Below the pieces are notes generated by a model. The model saw only the letters and a program-made list of their open reading frames with translations. It searched no databases and was not told the DNA's origin. A DNA stretch of 22,595 nt from a virus, in IMG/VR virus record IMGVR_UViG_3300018424_010264, positions 1 through 22,595 of that record. One strand, given 5' to 3'. Positions 13,946 to 22,595 of the stretch are shown piece after piece. The translations under genes were made by a program, and so were the position numbers. Each line of letters starts with the position of its first letter. Positions within the stretch are counted from its first letter, which is position 1.

Positions 13946-16900
13946 TTAATTCCAATATACAACAACTAGACCAGTACCACCTGCTCCGCAAAGTGTACCG
14001 CCGCCACCATAACCAGGTGTACCTCTTGGGAAGATACCACCATTATAAGCATTATTTGTAACAATTTGCTGATCACAAAGTAAGCCCATGCAACCAGATT
14101 TACCACCTCCCTGAGAAAATCCAGGAGCAATAGTGGTTGAAGAACCTTGAATACAAATTTGAGGAGAAGCTCCAATTATGCATTCAGTTGATGAGAATAA
14201 ATACTCATCATCTATTTTTGGTCCATTATAAATTTCTGGTACATATGGGCTAGATCCACTTCCTCCACCAGATTCAACACTTTTCTTAATTGCTCGAGCT
14301 ACATTACCGCAACAAGCATTCTGATAGCTATAATTCTGACACTGGCATCCCGCGGATAGCCCACATATTATATTACCATTTCCACCTCCGCCAATACATG
14401 GCGCAACAAATTTAAAATAACATTGGCTATCTTGATTAGGATTCGGAATAATGAAAAATTTGCATTCAGGCTCAGTACTATCATCTAAACAAGCCGTAAA
14501 ATAACTACGGCAAGCCGCATTGGGAGAATAACAGAATGCCTCATATGCATGATATGGCGCACAGTTACCAGTACAACAAGCACAGATCTTGCCAGCTTCA
14601 CACGTGTTCAAATAGTATTGAGTGGTTGATGCCGATCCACCAGATAAGCAGGTTTTTTGGCCAACAAAATTATTTGAAACTGAGTTAATATACAAACCAG
14701 CAGCAGATCCAACATTCAATGTAGTAGCTAGCTTAGGCTGATCGCCACCAGTATCTGCGCCTCTATAATATTCACACTCATATGTTAAACCTTGCTTTCT
14801 TTCTAACTCGGCCATCATACAAGCATAAAGCTTAAAGGAATAACAAAGTACAGCGCATTTTTCAGGAGTCCAACACATATTAGCGCATCCAAAACAGAAG
14901 TGAGTATTAATCACGCAGTTACAGCAACAATCTCCGCAATTATCCATATAAGATAATGGCAATATACAGCAATTGCAGCAGCATGTGGTTCCACCATCTA
15001 CATAAATGTCACATTTAACTGCCCAGCATTTTCTTAAATACCATGCTGCAAAGTTACCTTTATATTCATGTAGAATTTCATTAAATGTGTCTTGGCTCAT
15101 AACTGATGAACCACCACCTGTAGAAATAAACTTAGGAATATCTACTCCAGATGGATCAGCTCCAGGACCTGTTGTCAAGTAAGATCCAGTTACTTGGCAT
15201 GGAATATTACCACATGAATTAGGTCCACCAGCAGAACCTGGAAGAACTAAATCCAGGCCATTACCACTACAAACTCCATAAGTTGTAGCATTACACCACC
15301 AATTACCGCAATCATATCCTGAACTAGTACAACAGTGACAAACAGAAATACTTTTATCTGTACATGTAGATCTCATAATAAACTGTGGGGCGCACCCAGT
15401 ACAATACATACTACCATTACAATAGTATTGATAACATTTACCGCTTAAAAATGTAAGAGCAGTCAAGGTTGATTGGAATATTCCTCTTAGTCCACATACA
15501 TGATCTAATACACAAACCGCGGCATTTCTCAACCATACGTTGGGGGTTGAATAACTAACAAAATCATCTATTGTCATACAAGGTCTAATTAAACATGTAC
15601 AATTCATATTTGCAGCAAGATCGCAAGAATCCCAACTACTACAAGGGCGAGAACATGGTGTACCAGTACAAACTTCAGCGCATTGAACCGCGCAATGTTG
15701 ATAGCAACAAATCTTTAAACAATTATTATATGAAGTAGATGTTAAATCGCATGCATTACACCCAACTTCATGACCATTTAAATGGAATGGGAAATGGAAT
15801 CTCCAGTTACTGGTTGCTGCCAAATTACCGCAATAGCAAAGGCACATACCATGACCTCTAGACCATCCATCACAACCCTCACTACCATTAGAACACATTT
15901 GGCACCAGAAACAAGTACCTGCACAGCCTGGAGTTCTATTCCTACAATTTAGACTACAATATGTTTCTTTAGAAAATCCATTCCAAGGATAGCAGCATAA
16001 ATTTATGGCTGGGTTTACTGGAGCTGGAGTAAAGTCAACATAATTAAATAAATTACTATTATAATAAACACATCCAGGGAAGTTACCAGTTCTTCTACCT
16101 ACACTAACATCATCTGGATCAGTTTCAAATGTAACACCTTCTTCATACCAATGAGATAAAGAAGTTTCTGGTATTGCATACCAAGGGTGTTGACCCCAGC
16201 AGACTGTTGCACCATCACAGCAATAACGACCATTACCACAATTGTAGAAGAAATGCGCTGTATAGCAATTCTGCGCAAGACAATAATGTAATATAGGTTT
16301 TGTTGAAGTAGATGGCCCGGTTCCAACAAATTCGGCACACGCTCCAGGTTTACCATCGCCTAAAGGAGAACCAGAAGAAGGACCGGAATATGGCAATTCA
16401 ACTTCAGCTCTAAAATCGCCACTAGAATTAAATTTACTTGGAATATGGTAGTTGGAAGTTTTACAACTAGCTTCAAATGCTGCCTTGCAATGTCCATACC
16501 ATGTATTAACGCTACTATCTCTGGAACACCACATAAAACATGCAACAGTATCTTTTACAAGACATGTACACCCTTGAGTATGAAGGTTACACCAGCGAAC
16601 AGTGTTAAAGCATTCCCAAGCACAGAATCCTTCTAAGCAGGCAAGAACTGAATTTTGGAAAGGCAAGCAGCAGGCTGCACAAGCGCTTACCATAAAATAG
16701 GCCGTTGCTTCCAAGCACGAACAATTCGAATAACGATCTATTACTGGGCAACTAGTGTTGCTGGTGCAACAATCACCGCAAGCGCAGCCATTACTGCAAG
16801 TAGAACTGATATAATCAACTTCATTTGAAACAATAGAAGTTGTTTGACCAGCACCACCCGTATAGTTTTTATCTCCGCCTATACCACATCCAGGCTTTTG

Positions 16901-17575
16901 AGCAATACAAAAGATATTGTTTCCAGATGCAGTTTCATAGCATATTGCGCCGGATGGTATTCTTGTACAACTTAGTCTACATTTATACCCTGTGCCGCAA
17001 CAGCAACATATAGTGGGGAATCGACAAACACCACTTGAACCACTGACTGACGTTGATGTTATATCGTATCCACAACATCCAATTCCACCGGGAAATAATT
17101 CACAACAACAAAGGCAAGGTGCTTGAGCTCCGGTAGCAGTTATTTCAGAACCAAAGGAAGAAGATTCTTCATCATTACCTACAACAACACTAAACGTATC
17201 TCCTGGAGATACAGAGATTGTTTTTTCTGCGTATCCTCCTCCAGATCCAGCATATGCATAAAGGCAAGTTTTTAATTTTGGCAAACAATGAAAAGTACAC
17301 GCATAACCACATATGCATGCTGATAAGCAATTTGCATAGCAGCAACAGCCACTAACAAAACCGCGGGCGAAAGTGCATGTATTACAATGAGTAATTGTGC
17401 TTACCGTTGCACCTTCAATAAACCCTGTAGACCCTGCGGATCCACCTCCAACAGCAAGTGCCTTAATTGACGTAACACCAGATGGCACCGTGAAGGTATA
17501 CGTTCCAGGAGTGGAATAAACACATCTATTCGCAAAACCCGTAGGTACCTCTGGAGTTGCTATATATCTAGCCAT
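13946..17575 (-). CDS. Giant cysteine-rich, glycine-rich fibre/adhesin-type protein
   Basis: This 1209-residue protein has 139 cysteines by hand count (11.5%), including runs such as CCCC (190-193), CCCNCC (865-870) and CCCNC (883-887). The N-terminal 135 residues follow the glycine-rich adhesin pattern: PGTYTFTVPSGVTSIKALAV, then a GSGGGYAEKTISVSPGDTFSVVVG closing. The C-terminus ends GGGGTLCGAGGTGLVVVYWN, the usual end of such phage glycine-rich fibre tips. Cysteine-free stretches occur at 105-153, 372-412, 460-501, 794-849 and 935-975. No signal peptide, no zinc-finger spacing and no repeated unit is apparent. It lies between a small virion-type gene and the acidic-tail gene, with AGGAG before the ATG. 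A host-contact fibre role is likely by ends and context. What the cysteines do (disulfides, metal, or a modified residue) is unknown. Local GC looks higher than in the neighbours. Confidence 0.8.
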   Translation of the reverse strand: MARYIATPEVPTGFANRCVYSTPGTYTFTVPSGVTSIKALAVGGGSAGSTGFIEGATVSTITHCNTCTFARGFVSGCCCYANCLSACICGYACTFHCLPKLKTCLYAYAGSGGGYAEKTISVSPGDTFSVVVGNDEESSSFGSEITATGAQAPCLCCCELFPGGIGCCGYDITSTSVSGSSGVCRFPTICCCCGTGYKCRLSCTRIPSGAICYETASGNNIFCIAQKPGCGIGGDKNYTGGAGQTTSIVSNEVDYISSTCSNGCACGDCCTSNTSCPVIDRYSNCSCLEATAYFMVSACAACCLPFQNSVLACLEGFCAWECFNTVRWCNLHTQGCTCLVKDTVACFMWCSRDSSVNTWYGHCKAAFEASCKTSNYHIPSKFNSSGDFRAEVELPYSGPSSGSPLGDGKPGACAEFVGTGPSTSTKPILHYCLAQNCYTAHFFYNCGNGRYCCDGATVCWGQHPWYAIPETSLSHWYEEGVTFETDPDDVSVGRRTGNFPGCVYYNSNLFNYVDFTPAPVNPAINLCCYPWNGFSKETYCSLNCRNRTPGCAGTCFWCQMCSNGSEGCDGWSRGHGMCLCYCGNLAATSNWRFHFPFHLNGHEVGCNACDLTSTSYNNCLKICCYQHCAVQCAEVCTGTPCSRPCSSWDSCDLAANMNCTCLIRPCMTIDDFVSYSTPNVWLRNAAVCVLDHVCGLRGIFQSTLTALTFLSGKCYQYYCNGSMYCTGCAPQFIMRSTCTDKSISVCHCCTSSGYDCGNWWCNATTYGVCSGNGLDLVLPGSAGGPNSCGNIPCQVTGSYLTTGPGADPSGVDIPKFISTGGGSSVMSQDTFNEILHEYKGNFAAWYLRKCWAVKCDIYVDGGTTCCCNCCILPLSYMDNCGDCCCNCVINTHFCFGCANMCWTPEKCAVLCYSFKLYACMMAELERKQGLTYECEYYRGADTGGDQPKLATTLNVGSAAGLYINSVSNNFVGQKTCLSGGSASTTQYYLNTCEAGKICACCTGNCAPYHAYEAFCYSPNAACRSYFTACLDDSTEPECKFFIIPNPNQDSQCYFKFVAPCIGGGGNGNIICGLSAGCQCQNYSYQNACCGNVARAIKKSVESGGGSGSSPYVPEIYNGPKIDDEYLFSSTECIIGASPQICIQGSSTTIAPGFSQGGGKSGCMGLLCDQQIVTNNAYNGGIFPRGTPGYGGGGTLCGAGGTGLVVVYWN

Positions 17576-17586
17576 TTATTATCTCC

Positions 17587-17913
17587 TTAAACTTCTGTCT
17601 CAATGCCATAGGCTAAAACGCCAAGATCATCTGATGTAGTATAAACTTTAATTGTTTGCCCAGCTCCAACAACAATACCGGTTTTTTCATAAACCGTAGC
17701 TGAATCTAAAACTAAATTCTTTTCTAAATAATCGGCCGGATCAGCTGGAGTATCTCCAACAGCATCTGTAAGAGATAGATCCAAAGTTGCAGCTGAACTT
17801 CCAGTATTAATAACATTCACTGTAACGACAGAATATGTACTTGCCGGTGCAGTATAAACAGTTGTTAAAGTAATAGCTGCTGGATTCACTGCTCCGAGTT
17901 TACCTGATGCCAT
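17587..17913 (-). CDS. Small virion-type structural protein
   Basis: This 108-residue protein starts MASGKLGAVNPAAITLTTVY and continues TAPASTYSVVTVNVINTGSS. This start and the later 'VYEKTGIVVGAGQTIKVYTT' belong to a small beta-sandwich family that recurs next to fibre genes in marine T4-like phages (from memory of similar proteins; function not known). It has no cysteine, in contrast with its downstream neighbour. A TGGAG site precedes the ATG. It is probably a fibre-attachment or capsid/tail decoration protein; this is inference. Confidence 0.6.
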   Translation of the reverse strand: MASGKLGAVNPAAITLTTVYTAPASTYSVVTVNVINTGSSAATLDLSLTDAVGDTPADPADYLEKNLVLDSATVYEKTGIVVGAGQTIKVYTTSDDLGVLAYGIETEV

Positions 17914-17925
17914 TTAATTTCTCCA

Positions 17926-18315
17926 TTAAAAACTTGATGCAAAATAAGCTAAACCTGCTGAAGCGCTACCACCGCCACCACCTGCAGATTCCCATTTTAC
18001 TTTTGCTGTATTATAAACTTCTAATTTTCCCGCAGTGGTATTAAAGCGGAGTAATCCATTTGTTGGAGATGATGGCCTTTGAGCTTCAGTACCAACAGGA
18101 ACTTGTAAGCCAGATGTACCAGTAATTGTCAATTCCGCAACACTAAAAGATCCAGTTGAATCGATTTTAGCAGAGGTAACAGCAGAATTAGCAATTTTAG
18201 CAGTTGTAACCGCAGAAGAATCTAATTTGGCAGTTGTGACTGCACCATCAGCAACATCTGTTGCTAAAACGGTACTATCAGCAATACCTGAACTTGTAAT
18301 TCTTGTTAATGCCAT
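17926..18315 (-). CDS. Short fibre-like protein with AVTTAKI repeats
   Basis: This is a 129-residue protein. Residues 18-55 hold three to four copies of a short unit (DGAVTTAKLDS, SAVTTAKIAN, SAVTSAKIDS), a repeat found in many phage fibre proteins. Residues 63-110 (LTITGTSGLQVP, then RPSSPTNGLLRFNTTAGKLEVYN) are the 'PTNG.LRFNT..GKLEVY' fibre module. It ends with GGGGGS and a short hydrophobic tail. It is the first gene of its late transcription unit, with two TATAAATA motifs upstream (18339-18346 and 18372-18379). Confidence 0.65.
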   Translation of the reverse strand: MALTRITSSGIADSTVLATDVADGAVTTAKLDSSAVTTAKIANSAVTSAKIDSTGSFSVAELTITGTSGLQVPVGTEAQRPSSPTNGLLRFNTTAGKLEVYNTAKVKWESAGGGGGSASAGLAYFASSF

Positions 18316-18338
18316 TAACTATCTCCAGTATTTTCTTT

Positions 18339-18346
18339 TATTTATA
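18339..18346 (-). promoter_or_regulatory. T4-type late promoter motif upstream of the Cys-rich fibre unit
   Basis: Exact TATAAATA on the minus strand (plus TATTTATA), 23 bases upstream of the ATG at 18315, with TGGAG in between. This is the right spacing for a late promoter driving the 129-residue, 108-residue, Cys-rich and acidic-tail genes. Confidence 0.65.
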
Positions 18347-18371
18347 AAAGAAACGATCTTGATCTCAATAT

Positions 18372-18379
18372 TATTTATA
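18372..18379 (-). promoter_or_regulatory. Second late promoter motif upstream of the same unit
   Basis: A second exact minus-strand TATAAATA, 33 bases farther upstream and just after the stop of the tail-assembly-chaperone-like gene. Two copies in the same 69-base intergenic stretch make chance less likely. Confidence 0.5.
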
Positions 18380-18384
18380 ATCAT

Positions 18385-18885
18385 TTATGGCTTTGTTGGC
18401 CAGTCATCATCTGATAAATTAGGCCAATCATCATGACTTGTAATGTCTCTAAGAGCTTGCCGATAAGTAGCCATTTCATCAGTCATAGTAACATCTGATA
18501 ATGCAGTCCAATCTGTTTCAGCTAATAATTGATCTCTTTTATTTCTATTTCTTATAGCACTACTTTCATCTAAACTGGCTTGATAGGCAGTTTCATGCTC
18601 TTCTTTTGTTGTGACGTTACCATCTTCATCTGTTGTATCAGCAAACATATCGACAATTTGCCAAGCCTCAATCCAATTTCCATTTGCATCTTGCTCAACA
18701 CCATTTCTAGCAACGTTTTGGTATTGTCCTGCATCTGGCTTTGGAGATTTTAGCACGGGATCTAAATTCAATCCATCTAATGTTGCTTCTTTCCAAACTC
18801 TGGGTAGAGATACATTAGAAAAATGTTGTCTCCATTGCCCTTGTGTTTTAACTTCACCTGTTGTTCTTTCTCTATATTCAGACAT
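18385..18885 (-). CDS. Tail-fibre/tail-assembly-chaperone-like protein
   Basis: This is a 166-residue protein. The C-terminal segment (residues about 117-166: RDQLLAETDWTALSDVTMTD, then YRQALRDITSHDDWPNLSDD and WPTKP) is the pattern of phage tail assembly chaperones: 'R..LLA.TDW......YRQALRDI......P....WP..P' (PF16778-like). The N-terminal half (MSEYRERTTGEVKTQGQWRQHF) resembles proteins that accompany fibres in marine phages. Its position right after the 917-residue fibre gene supports a helper role for that fibre. AGGAG lies upstream of the ATG. Confidence 0.65.
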   Translation of the reverse strand: MSEYRERTTGEVKTQGQWRQHFSNVSLPRVWKEATLDGLNLDPVLKSPKPDAGQYQNVARNGVEQDANGNWIEAWQIVDMFADTTDEDGNVTTKEEHETAYQASLDESSAIRNRNKRDQLLAETDWTALSDVTMTDEMATYRQALRDITSHDDWPNLSDDDWPTKP

Positions 18886-18912
18886 TTGTTGATTCTCCTA
18901 TATGTCTGTTGA

Positions 18913-21666
18913 TTATGCTATTGCGTAGAAGATATAACTTCTGCCAGTGTCATTAAGTTCGCCATTTGTATTATTAACAATAAAACCAGAAGAGTGTGAA
19001 TCTATTGTGTCAGCATTTGTTACCTCTGCGGCTGAATCATTTATCCAAAGCCTCGCATCGTTTCCTGCTACAATACCTCTTTCACTATCAAACAACCACC
19101 AATTATCCGCATGAGTATAAGACTTAGCTAACACAAACCTAGCTCCATTACTGAAACCACAGTCAATAACACGACCTGAGGTGCCATCGCCAGTATAACT
19201 TCCTACCTTAGATATACCATCAAGTGAAGCAAATAGATAGGCTATAAAAAGTCCAGTAGATGTATTTACATCGGCTGCAGATCCAACAGTAAAAACACTG
19301 TCTGTTGGAGAAGTATTATTCCACCAAGAACTCGTTACGGCTCCTGTAGTATTTCTAGTATCATCAAGCCTTAAACTAGCGGTATTTCCAACACCACTAT
19401 GATAAACAGCCCAATCACCATTTGTATCTCTTCTTTTAACCCACATCATCTCAGGCGCAACTTTAAGATTGTGAGAAATGTCTCTACCCTGTACTCCATC
19501 GCCCGTGTAAGTAACGACATCAAAAAAGCCTGGAGCTCTTCTCCACATCCAAGACCAAATAGCAGCATTCCATCCTGCATCACTACTCCAACCATTCATA
19601 TAGTCGAACTCATAAGAAGCTACTGTACTTTCTCCCGAGGGCAGATTTGTTGACATATAATTGATGCCTGTTAATCTAGAAGCAGCAGCCCAGTTTGCCG
19701 TATTATTATCTTGTTTGCGAAGAGCAAAATCAACTGGAAAATTTGAAACATACAATGGAGGGTTATTAGAACTTCCAACATCTTCATTATCAATTGCAAA
19801 CACTTCATTTGTGTTTGTTGGCGTTGCCATTGGCCCTCTACGAATAGCCATATAGACATAATTAGCATTGGAATTCCATTGATTTTGATTAGAAAATAAT
19901 GTAAATCCAGTAGGTCTTAAGATGACTCCTTCATTATAGCTTTCAGCATTATTAGCAGTGGTTCTTAATTCTCTCGTATTATTTCCAGAAGCTACTGTTT
20001 CAATCCCTCGCATATTATCAGCAATTGCAGAAAATCCGGATTGATCAATATTTTTTGCGATTATCCATTGAGGTTCCCAACCTAATTCTACGTCTACTCT
20101 AGTTCCATTTCCACCTGTATATGTACCACAATAAATAATATCTTGATCTTCATCTGGACCAAACACTCCATCTCCATCATTATGACCAAAAATATATGCT
20201 ACATACTCCCAGCCATTTTGATTTGCTTCATAACCTACAGTGATATCAGTGCTTGAAGTGCCTTGTAAATAGCTTCCTTGCTCATAAGCCCCACTTGTTA
20301 CTGTCCAATTAAATGCCGATCCAGTATATATGGTACCAGTATTTCTTACAGGAGAAGTTGAATCTAAAGCAAATTGTTTACCACTAGAAGCAGTATTTGC
20401 TCCTAATCCTCTATGCCAAGTCCACCAACTAGTACCACCTGTATTTGTTGATTTAATTACAACCATTCCTGGTTCAGAATCTAAAGCATGAGATATAACT
20501 TGTTGTGAATTTGTATCTCCGCTATAAGTTACAATATCAAAAAACTTAGGAGCTTTTCTAAAAGTCCAAGATGCCAAATCAATGCCATTACCATTAACAG
20601 CACCAGTAGCACCTACGGCAAAACCGGTTGCATTAAATGATTTTAAACCATATGTAGAAGCTCCGTTATATTGTGCAGTTTGCTGATTTATTGATAAACG
20701 ATTATTCGCTCCCCGCGCAGTATCATAAATATGCATGTCTTCTGTAGTTGTCCGACTTTTAAAAATTACTGCTCCACCTTGACCTGCATCAGAATCATAC
20801 TCTGTTCCAAGATTCGTATCAATTGTAGTACCACCATTATTAGTAAAATCTCCTCCGGTCCCTTGATTTACTCCTATTTCATATCCACTTGTCATAGGAA
20901 GATAAATGATAGGATTCAAGGCAGCAAGAGACGATGCAGAAGTAGAACCTCCATCTGCATCAATAAAAATACGGCGATTTGAAGTAGTGGATAAATCTCT
21001 ATAAGTAAAGTCAAGATATAAGTGTGCTTGATTATGATCGAAATTATACCCGCCTGTTGACCTATTACCAATTGTTACAGTTGTTTGGCCAAAAGCTATA
21101 GTGTCATTTGTATAAGTATTCCATGTAACTGTTTGAGATACGTCGTTGATATAAACATGTCTATTTGAAGCATTAGTTAAATCAGCAGAAATTAATATAT
21201 GGAACCACTCTCCATTATTAAATAAACGAGGGTTTGCTCCATTTACTTCACCATAAAAAATATTAGTACTGCTAGAATTTCTACCTATAAACAATAATTG
21301 GTTTTCATTTCCATAAATATTAAAGAAAAAACCATTAAAGGAAATAGTACTCCAACTTGTTATTGGATTTTTATTGAGTTGAATCCATCCACTATAAGTA
21401 AATGTTTTAGAACCACTACTAGTACCAGTTAAAGCTGAGCCACTTCTTTCAATAGGGTATTCTGTTACTCCATCGAAATGAGTTGAAGATCCTACACCAA
21501 AATTTCCTAAAGCAATATCGTTGTTTATTCCTTGGCTTTTACCATTATCTGCATTTCCCTCATAAAGATATGTGGAAAACACATCTTCTACATTTGTAGC
21601 TCCACCCGCCGCATTAGCTGCAGTTGTTCCAGCAACAGCTTGCAAAGCTTTCAATTTTACTGACAT
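18913..21666 (-). CDS. Large fibre protein with LamG-like domain and four repeated C-terminal domains
   Basis: This is a 917-residue protein. After a short N-terminal attachment region, residues about 60-240 form a LamG/concanavalin-like jelly roll (FTYSGWIQLNKN, then NNGEWFHILISADL, HVYINDVSQTVTW and IGNRSTGGYNFDHNQAHLYLDF), a carbohydrate-binding fold. From residue 374 on, a domain beginning 'FDVVTYTGDG....ISH.L...P.MV.VK' occurs four times (starts near 374, 509, 713 and 818), apparently as two long-short pairs; I recall this as a DUF-type repeat of marine phage fibres. It has only two cysteines, unlike the Cys-rich neighbour. AGGAT precedes the ATG. A receptor-binding or fibre role is likely from the domains and neighbours. 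Confidence 0.75.
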   Translation of the reverse strand: MSVKLKALQAVAGTTAANAAGGATNVEDVFSTYLYEGNADNGKSQGINNDIALGNFGVGSSTHFDGVTEYPIERSGSALTGTSSGSKTFTYSGWIQLNKNPITSWSTISFNGFFFNIYGNENQLLFIGRNSSSTNIFYGEVNGANPRLFNNGEWFHILISADLTNASNRHVYINDVSQTVTWNTYTNDTIAFGQTTVTIGNRSTGGYNFDHNQAHLYLDFTYRDLSTTSNRRIFIDADGGSTSASSLAALNPIIYLPMTSGYEIGVNQGTGGDFTNNGGTTIDTNLGTEYDSDAGQGGAVIFKSRTTTEDMHIYDTARGANNRLSINQQTAQYNGASTYGLKSFNATGFAVGATGAVNGNGIDLASWTFRKAPKFFDIVTYSGDTNSQQVISHALDSEPGMVVIKSTNTGGTSWWTWHRGLGANTASSGKQFALDSTSPVRNTGTIYTGSAFNWTVTSGAYEQGSYLQGTSSTDITVGYEANQNGWEYVAYIFGHNDGDGVFGPDEDQDIIYCGTYTGGNGTRVDVELGWEPQWIIAKNIDQSGFSAIADNMRGIETVASGNNTRELRTTANNAESYNEGVILRPTGFTLFSNQNQWNSNANYVYMAIRRGPMATPTNTNEVFAIDNEDVGSSNNPPLYVSNFPVDFALRKQDNNTANWAAASRLTGINYMSTNLPSGESTVASYEFDYMNGWSSDAGWNAAIWSWMWRRAPGFFDVVTYTGDGVQGRDISHNLKVAPEMMWVKRRDTNGDWAVYHSGVGNTASLRLDDTRNTTGAVTSSWWNNTSPTDSVFTVGSAADVNTSTGLFIAYLFASLDGISKVGSYTGDGTSGRVIDCGFSNGARFVLAKSYTHADNWWLFDSERGIVAGNDARLWINDSAAEVTNADTIDSHSSGFIVNNTNGELNDTGRSYIFYAIA
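18916..20547 (-). repeat. Four diverged domain repeats inside the large fibre gene
   Basis: These are protein-level repeats with the core '(Y/S)YTGDG...R.I.......P..V.AK', starting near residues 374, 509, 713 and 818. They are too diverged to align easily as DNA, so they are old duplications rather than recent ones. Confidence 0.6.
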
Positions 21667-21672
21667 ATTATA

Positions 21673-22595
21673 TTATCCTATTGCTTGTCCTGCGATAAAT
21701 CCATACCAAGTTGTTCCACCATCTCTAGTTGTAAATACAAAAACATCTTTGCCGGATGCTGTTGCTGTAGGAGTAGGTGCAGTAGCTGAAGGCCAATCAA
21801 CTGAAGCAGGCCATGCCATAGTGTAACCAGATGCTGAAGCATCTTGAATTAGTTCAATTGTCATGGTATAACCAGTTCCAGATGCGGGAGGGTTTTGAAA
21901 GTTTGTAGTTGTAACAGATTCTGATAGCGTAATGCTAAATGTATTTCCAGATTCGCAATCAAAGTTTGCTGTACCAGAACTTGATGTTACTGCTACATAA
22001 GATTCATTATAAGAATCTACTAATAATTCACCAGTAATATCAACATCACCAGTATATGTTGAAATGTCTATAGAAGTTAAATAAGATTGTAAATCTGAAA
22101 TTTGAGATTCGGTAATACTTAAAGCAGCTTGGTGTTGAGTAACAGCAGATTCTGGAACATTAGCATCTGGAATATTGGCCCAAGTAACAGCGGATGATAA
22201 ATCATTTGTTTCAGTATAACTCGTCAAATATGTGTCTGCTAATTTTGCTGCAGTAACAGCACCATCTACAATTGCTGTAGTGTCAACTGCACTAGTTCCC
22301 ATTTTATCTACAGTAACAGATCCATCGGGAATGGCGCCGATATTTAATACGTTACCTAAGATAACCGCAAAGAAACTTGAACCAGATGCTGGAGCTTCAG
22401 TAAATGTAATGGTATTACTTAGAACATCATATGCTTCATATGGTTCTTGGAAAACACCATCAATAGATACCAAAATATTTTCGGCTCTAACCGGATATTT
22501 TGCTATACTATTCTTTGTAAGATTGAAGGTGACATCGGTCCCGTTAAACCCAGACGAGATATCATCTACATGAGTGTAGGCTCCGAGTAGAGGAC
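21673..22595 (-). CDS. Fibre protein, 5' end outside the window
   Basis: The frame is open from the right edge. An internal TTG at 22473 could be mistaken for a start, but the preceding 40 codons are fibre-like: PLLGAYTHVDDISSGFNGTD, then VTFNLTKNSIAKYPVRAENI. They lead into LVSIDGVFQEPYEAYDV, a very common module of marine phage fibres ('DDIS..F.G....F.L......Pv...nllvsi.GV.QEP..aY'). The visible part is 307 residues and has AVTAAKL-type repeats. The C-terminal domain (FSITLSESVTTTNF, then TGYTMTIELIQD and a Trp-rich end) is of the kind seen at fibre ends. It contains one cysteine (FDCESG). The real start lies beyond 22595. Confidence 0.75.
   Translation of the reverse strand, partial: PLLGAYTHVDDISSGFNGTDVTFNLTKNSIAKYPVRAENILVSIDGVFQEPYEAYDVLSNTITFTEAPASGSSFFAVILGNVLNIGAIPDGSVTVDKMGTSAVDTTAIVDGAVTAAKLADTYLTSYTETNDLSSAVTWANIPDANVPESAVTQHQAALSITESQISDLQSYLTSIDISTYTGDVDITGELLVDSYNESYVAVTSSSGTANFDCESGNTFSITLSESVTTTNFQNPPASGTGYTMTIELIQDASASGYTMAWPASVDWPSATAPTPTATASGKDVFVFTTRDGGTTWYGFIAGQAIG

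Noticed and set aside
13946-17575. Diversity-generating retroelement acting on the Cys-rich gene
   Set aside because: No reverse transcriptase and no template/variable repeat pair are visible in the window, and the cysteines are spread over the whole protein rather than in one C-terminal variable stretch.
13946-17575. Metallothionein or zinc-finger protein
   Set aside because: The spacing is irregular, aromatic and hydrophobic residues are plentiful, and both ends carry phage fibre-type glycine-rich signatures.
21673-22473. Taking the TTG at 22473 as the start of the last fibre gene
   Set aside because: The frame stays open to the edge and the upstream 40 codons carry a conserved fibre module, so the gene begins outside the window.
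1-22595. tRNA genes, insertion sequences or an integrase
   Set aside because: No cloverleaf-like segment, transposase, integrase or terminal inverted repeats were seen; the gene-free gaps are all shorter than about 120 bases.

Overview
This window looks like part of the late structural region of an AT-rich, T4-like tailed phage (myovirus), most likely marine. The left edge carries genes 17 (partial), 16, 15, 14 and 13 in the conserved T4 order on the minus strand. The surrounding fibre genes use repeat families familiar from marine cyanophage-type and pelagiphage-type myoviruses. TATAAATA late-promoter motifs stand in front of structural genes. The host cannot be read from the sequence.

Layout: (1) 1-2918, minus strand: terminase large subunit (5' part only), terminase small subunit, tail-sheath stabiliser gp15, and neck proteins gp14 and gp13. 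(2) 2926-7305, minus strand: a tightly packed run of fibre or baseplate-associated proteins. Four of these coding regions are joined by one-base TAATG stop/start overlaps. One of them is cut by an in-frame TGA at 6282-6284. (3) 7306-7419: a 114-base divergent promoter region. (4) 7420-10647, plus strand: a compact operon for nucleotide-activated heptose: HldA-type kinase, HldC-type adenylyltransferase, a cupin, GmhB-type phosphatase and HldD-type epimerase. (5) 10700-13458, minus strand, convergent with the heptose operon: a GT9 (heptosyltransferase-like) glycosyltransferase followed by a NodU/TobZ-type O-carbamoyltransferase, with a strong hairpin terminator between the two operons. (6) 13561-22595, minus strand: a second fibre module containing a small acidic-tailed protein, a 1209-residue protein with about 139 cysteines, two small virion-type proteins, a tail-assembly-chaperone-like protein, a 917-residue LamG-containing fibre, and a fibre protein that runs off the right edge.

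How the parts may work together: the heptose genes cover every step from D-glycero-D-manno-heptose 7-phosphate to ADP-L-glycero-D-manno-heptose. Only the first enzyme (GmhA) is missing and would have to come from the host. The GT9 enzyme could transfer the heptose and the carbamoyltransferase could decorate it. Both sugar operons have the same promoter arrangement (TTTACA, 17 bases, TATAAT). The whole sugar cassette sits inside the host-recognition (fibre) region and next to an extraordinarily cysteine-rich adhesin-like protein. Two readings are open: the phage modifies its own fibres with (carbamoyl-)heptose, or it remodels the host lipopolysaccharide. The cassette together with the cysteine-rich protein is the best candidate in this window for an undescribed system. 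All counts given are by hand; no database search was possible.
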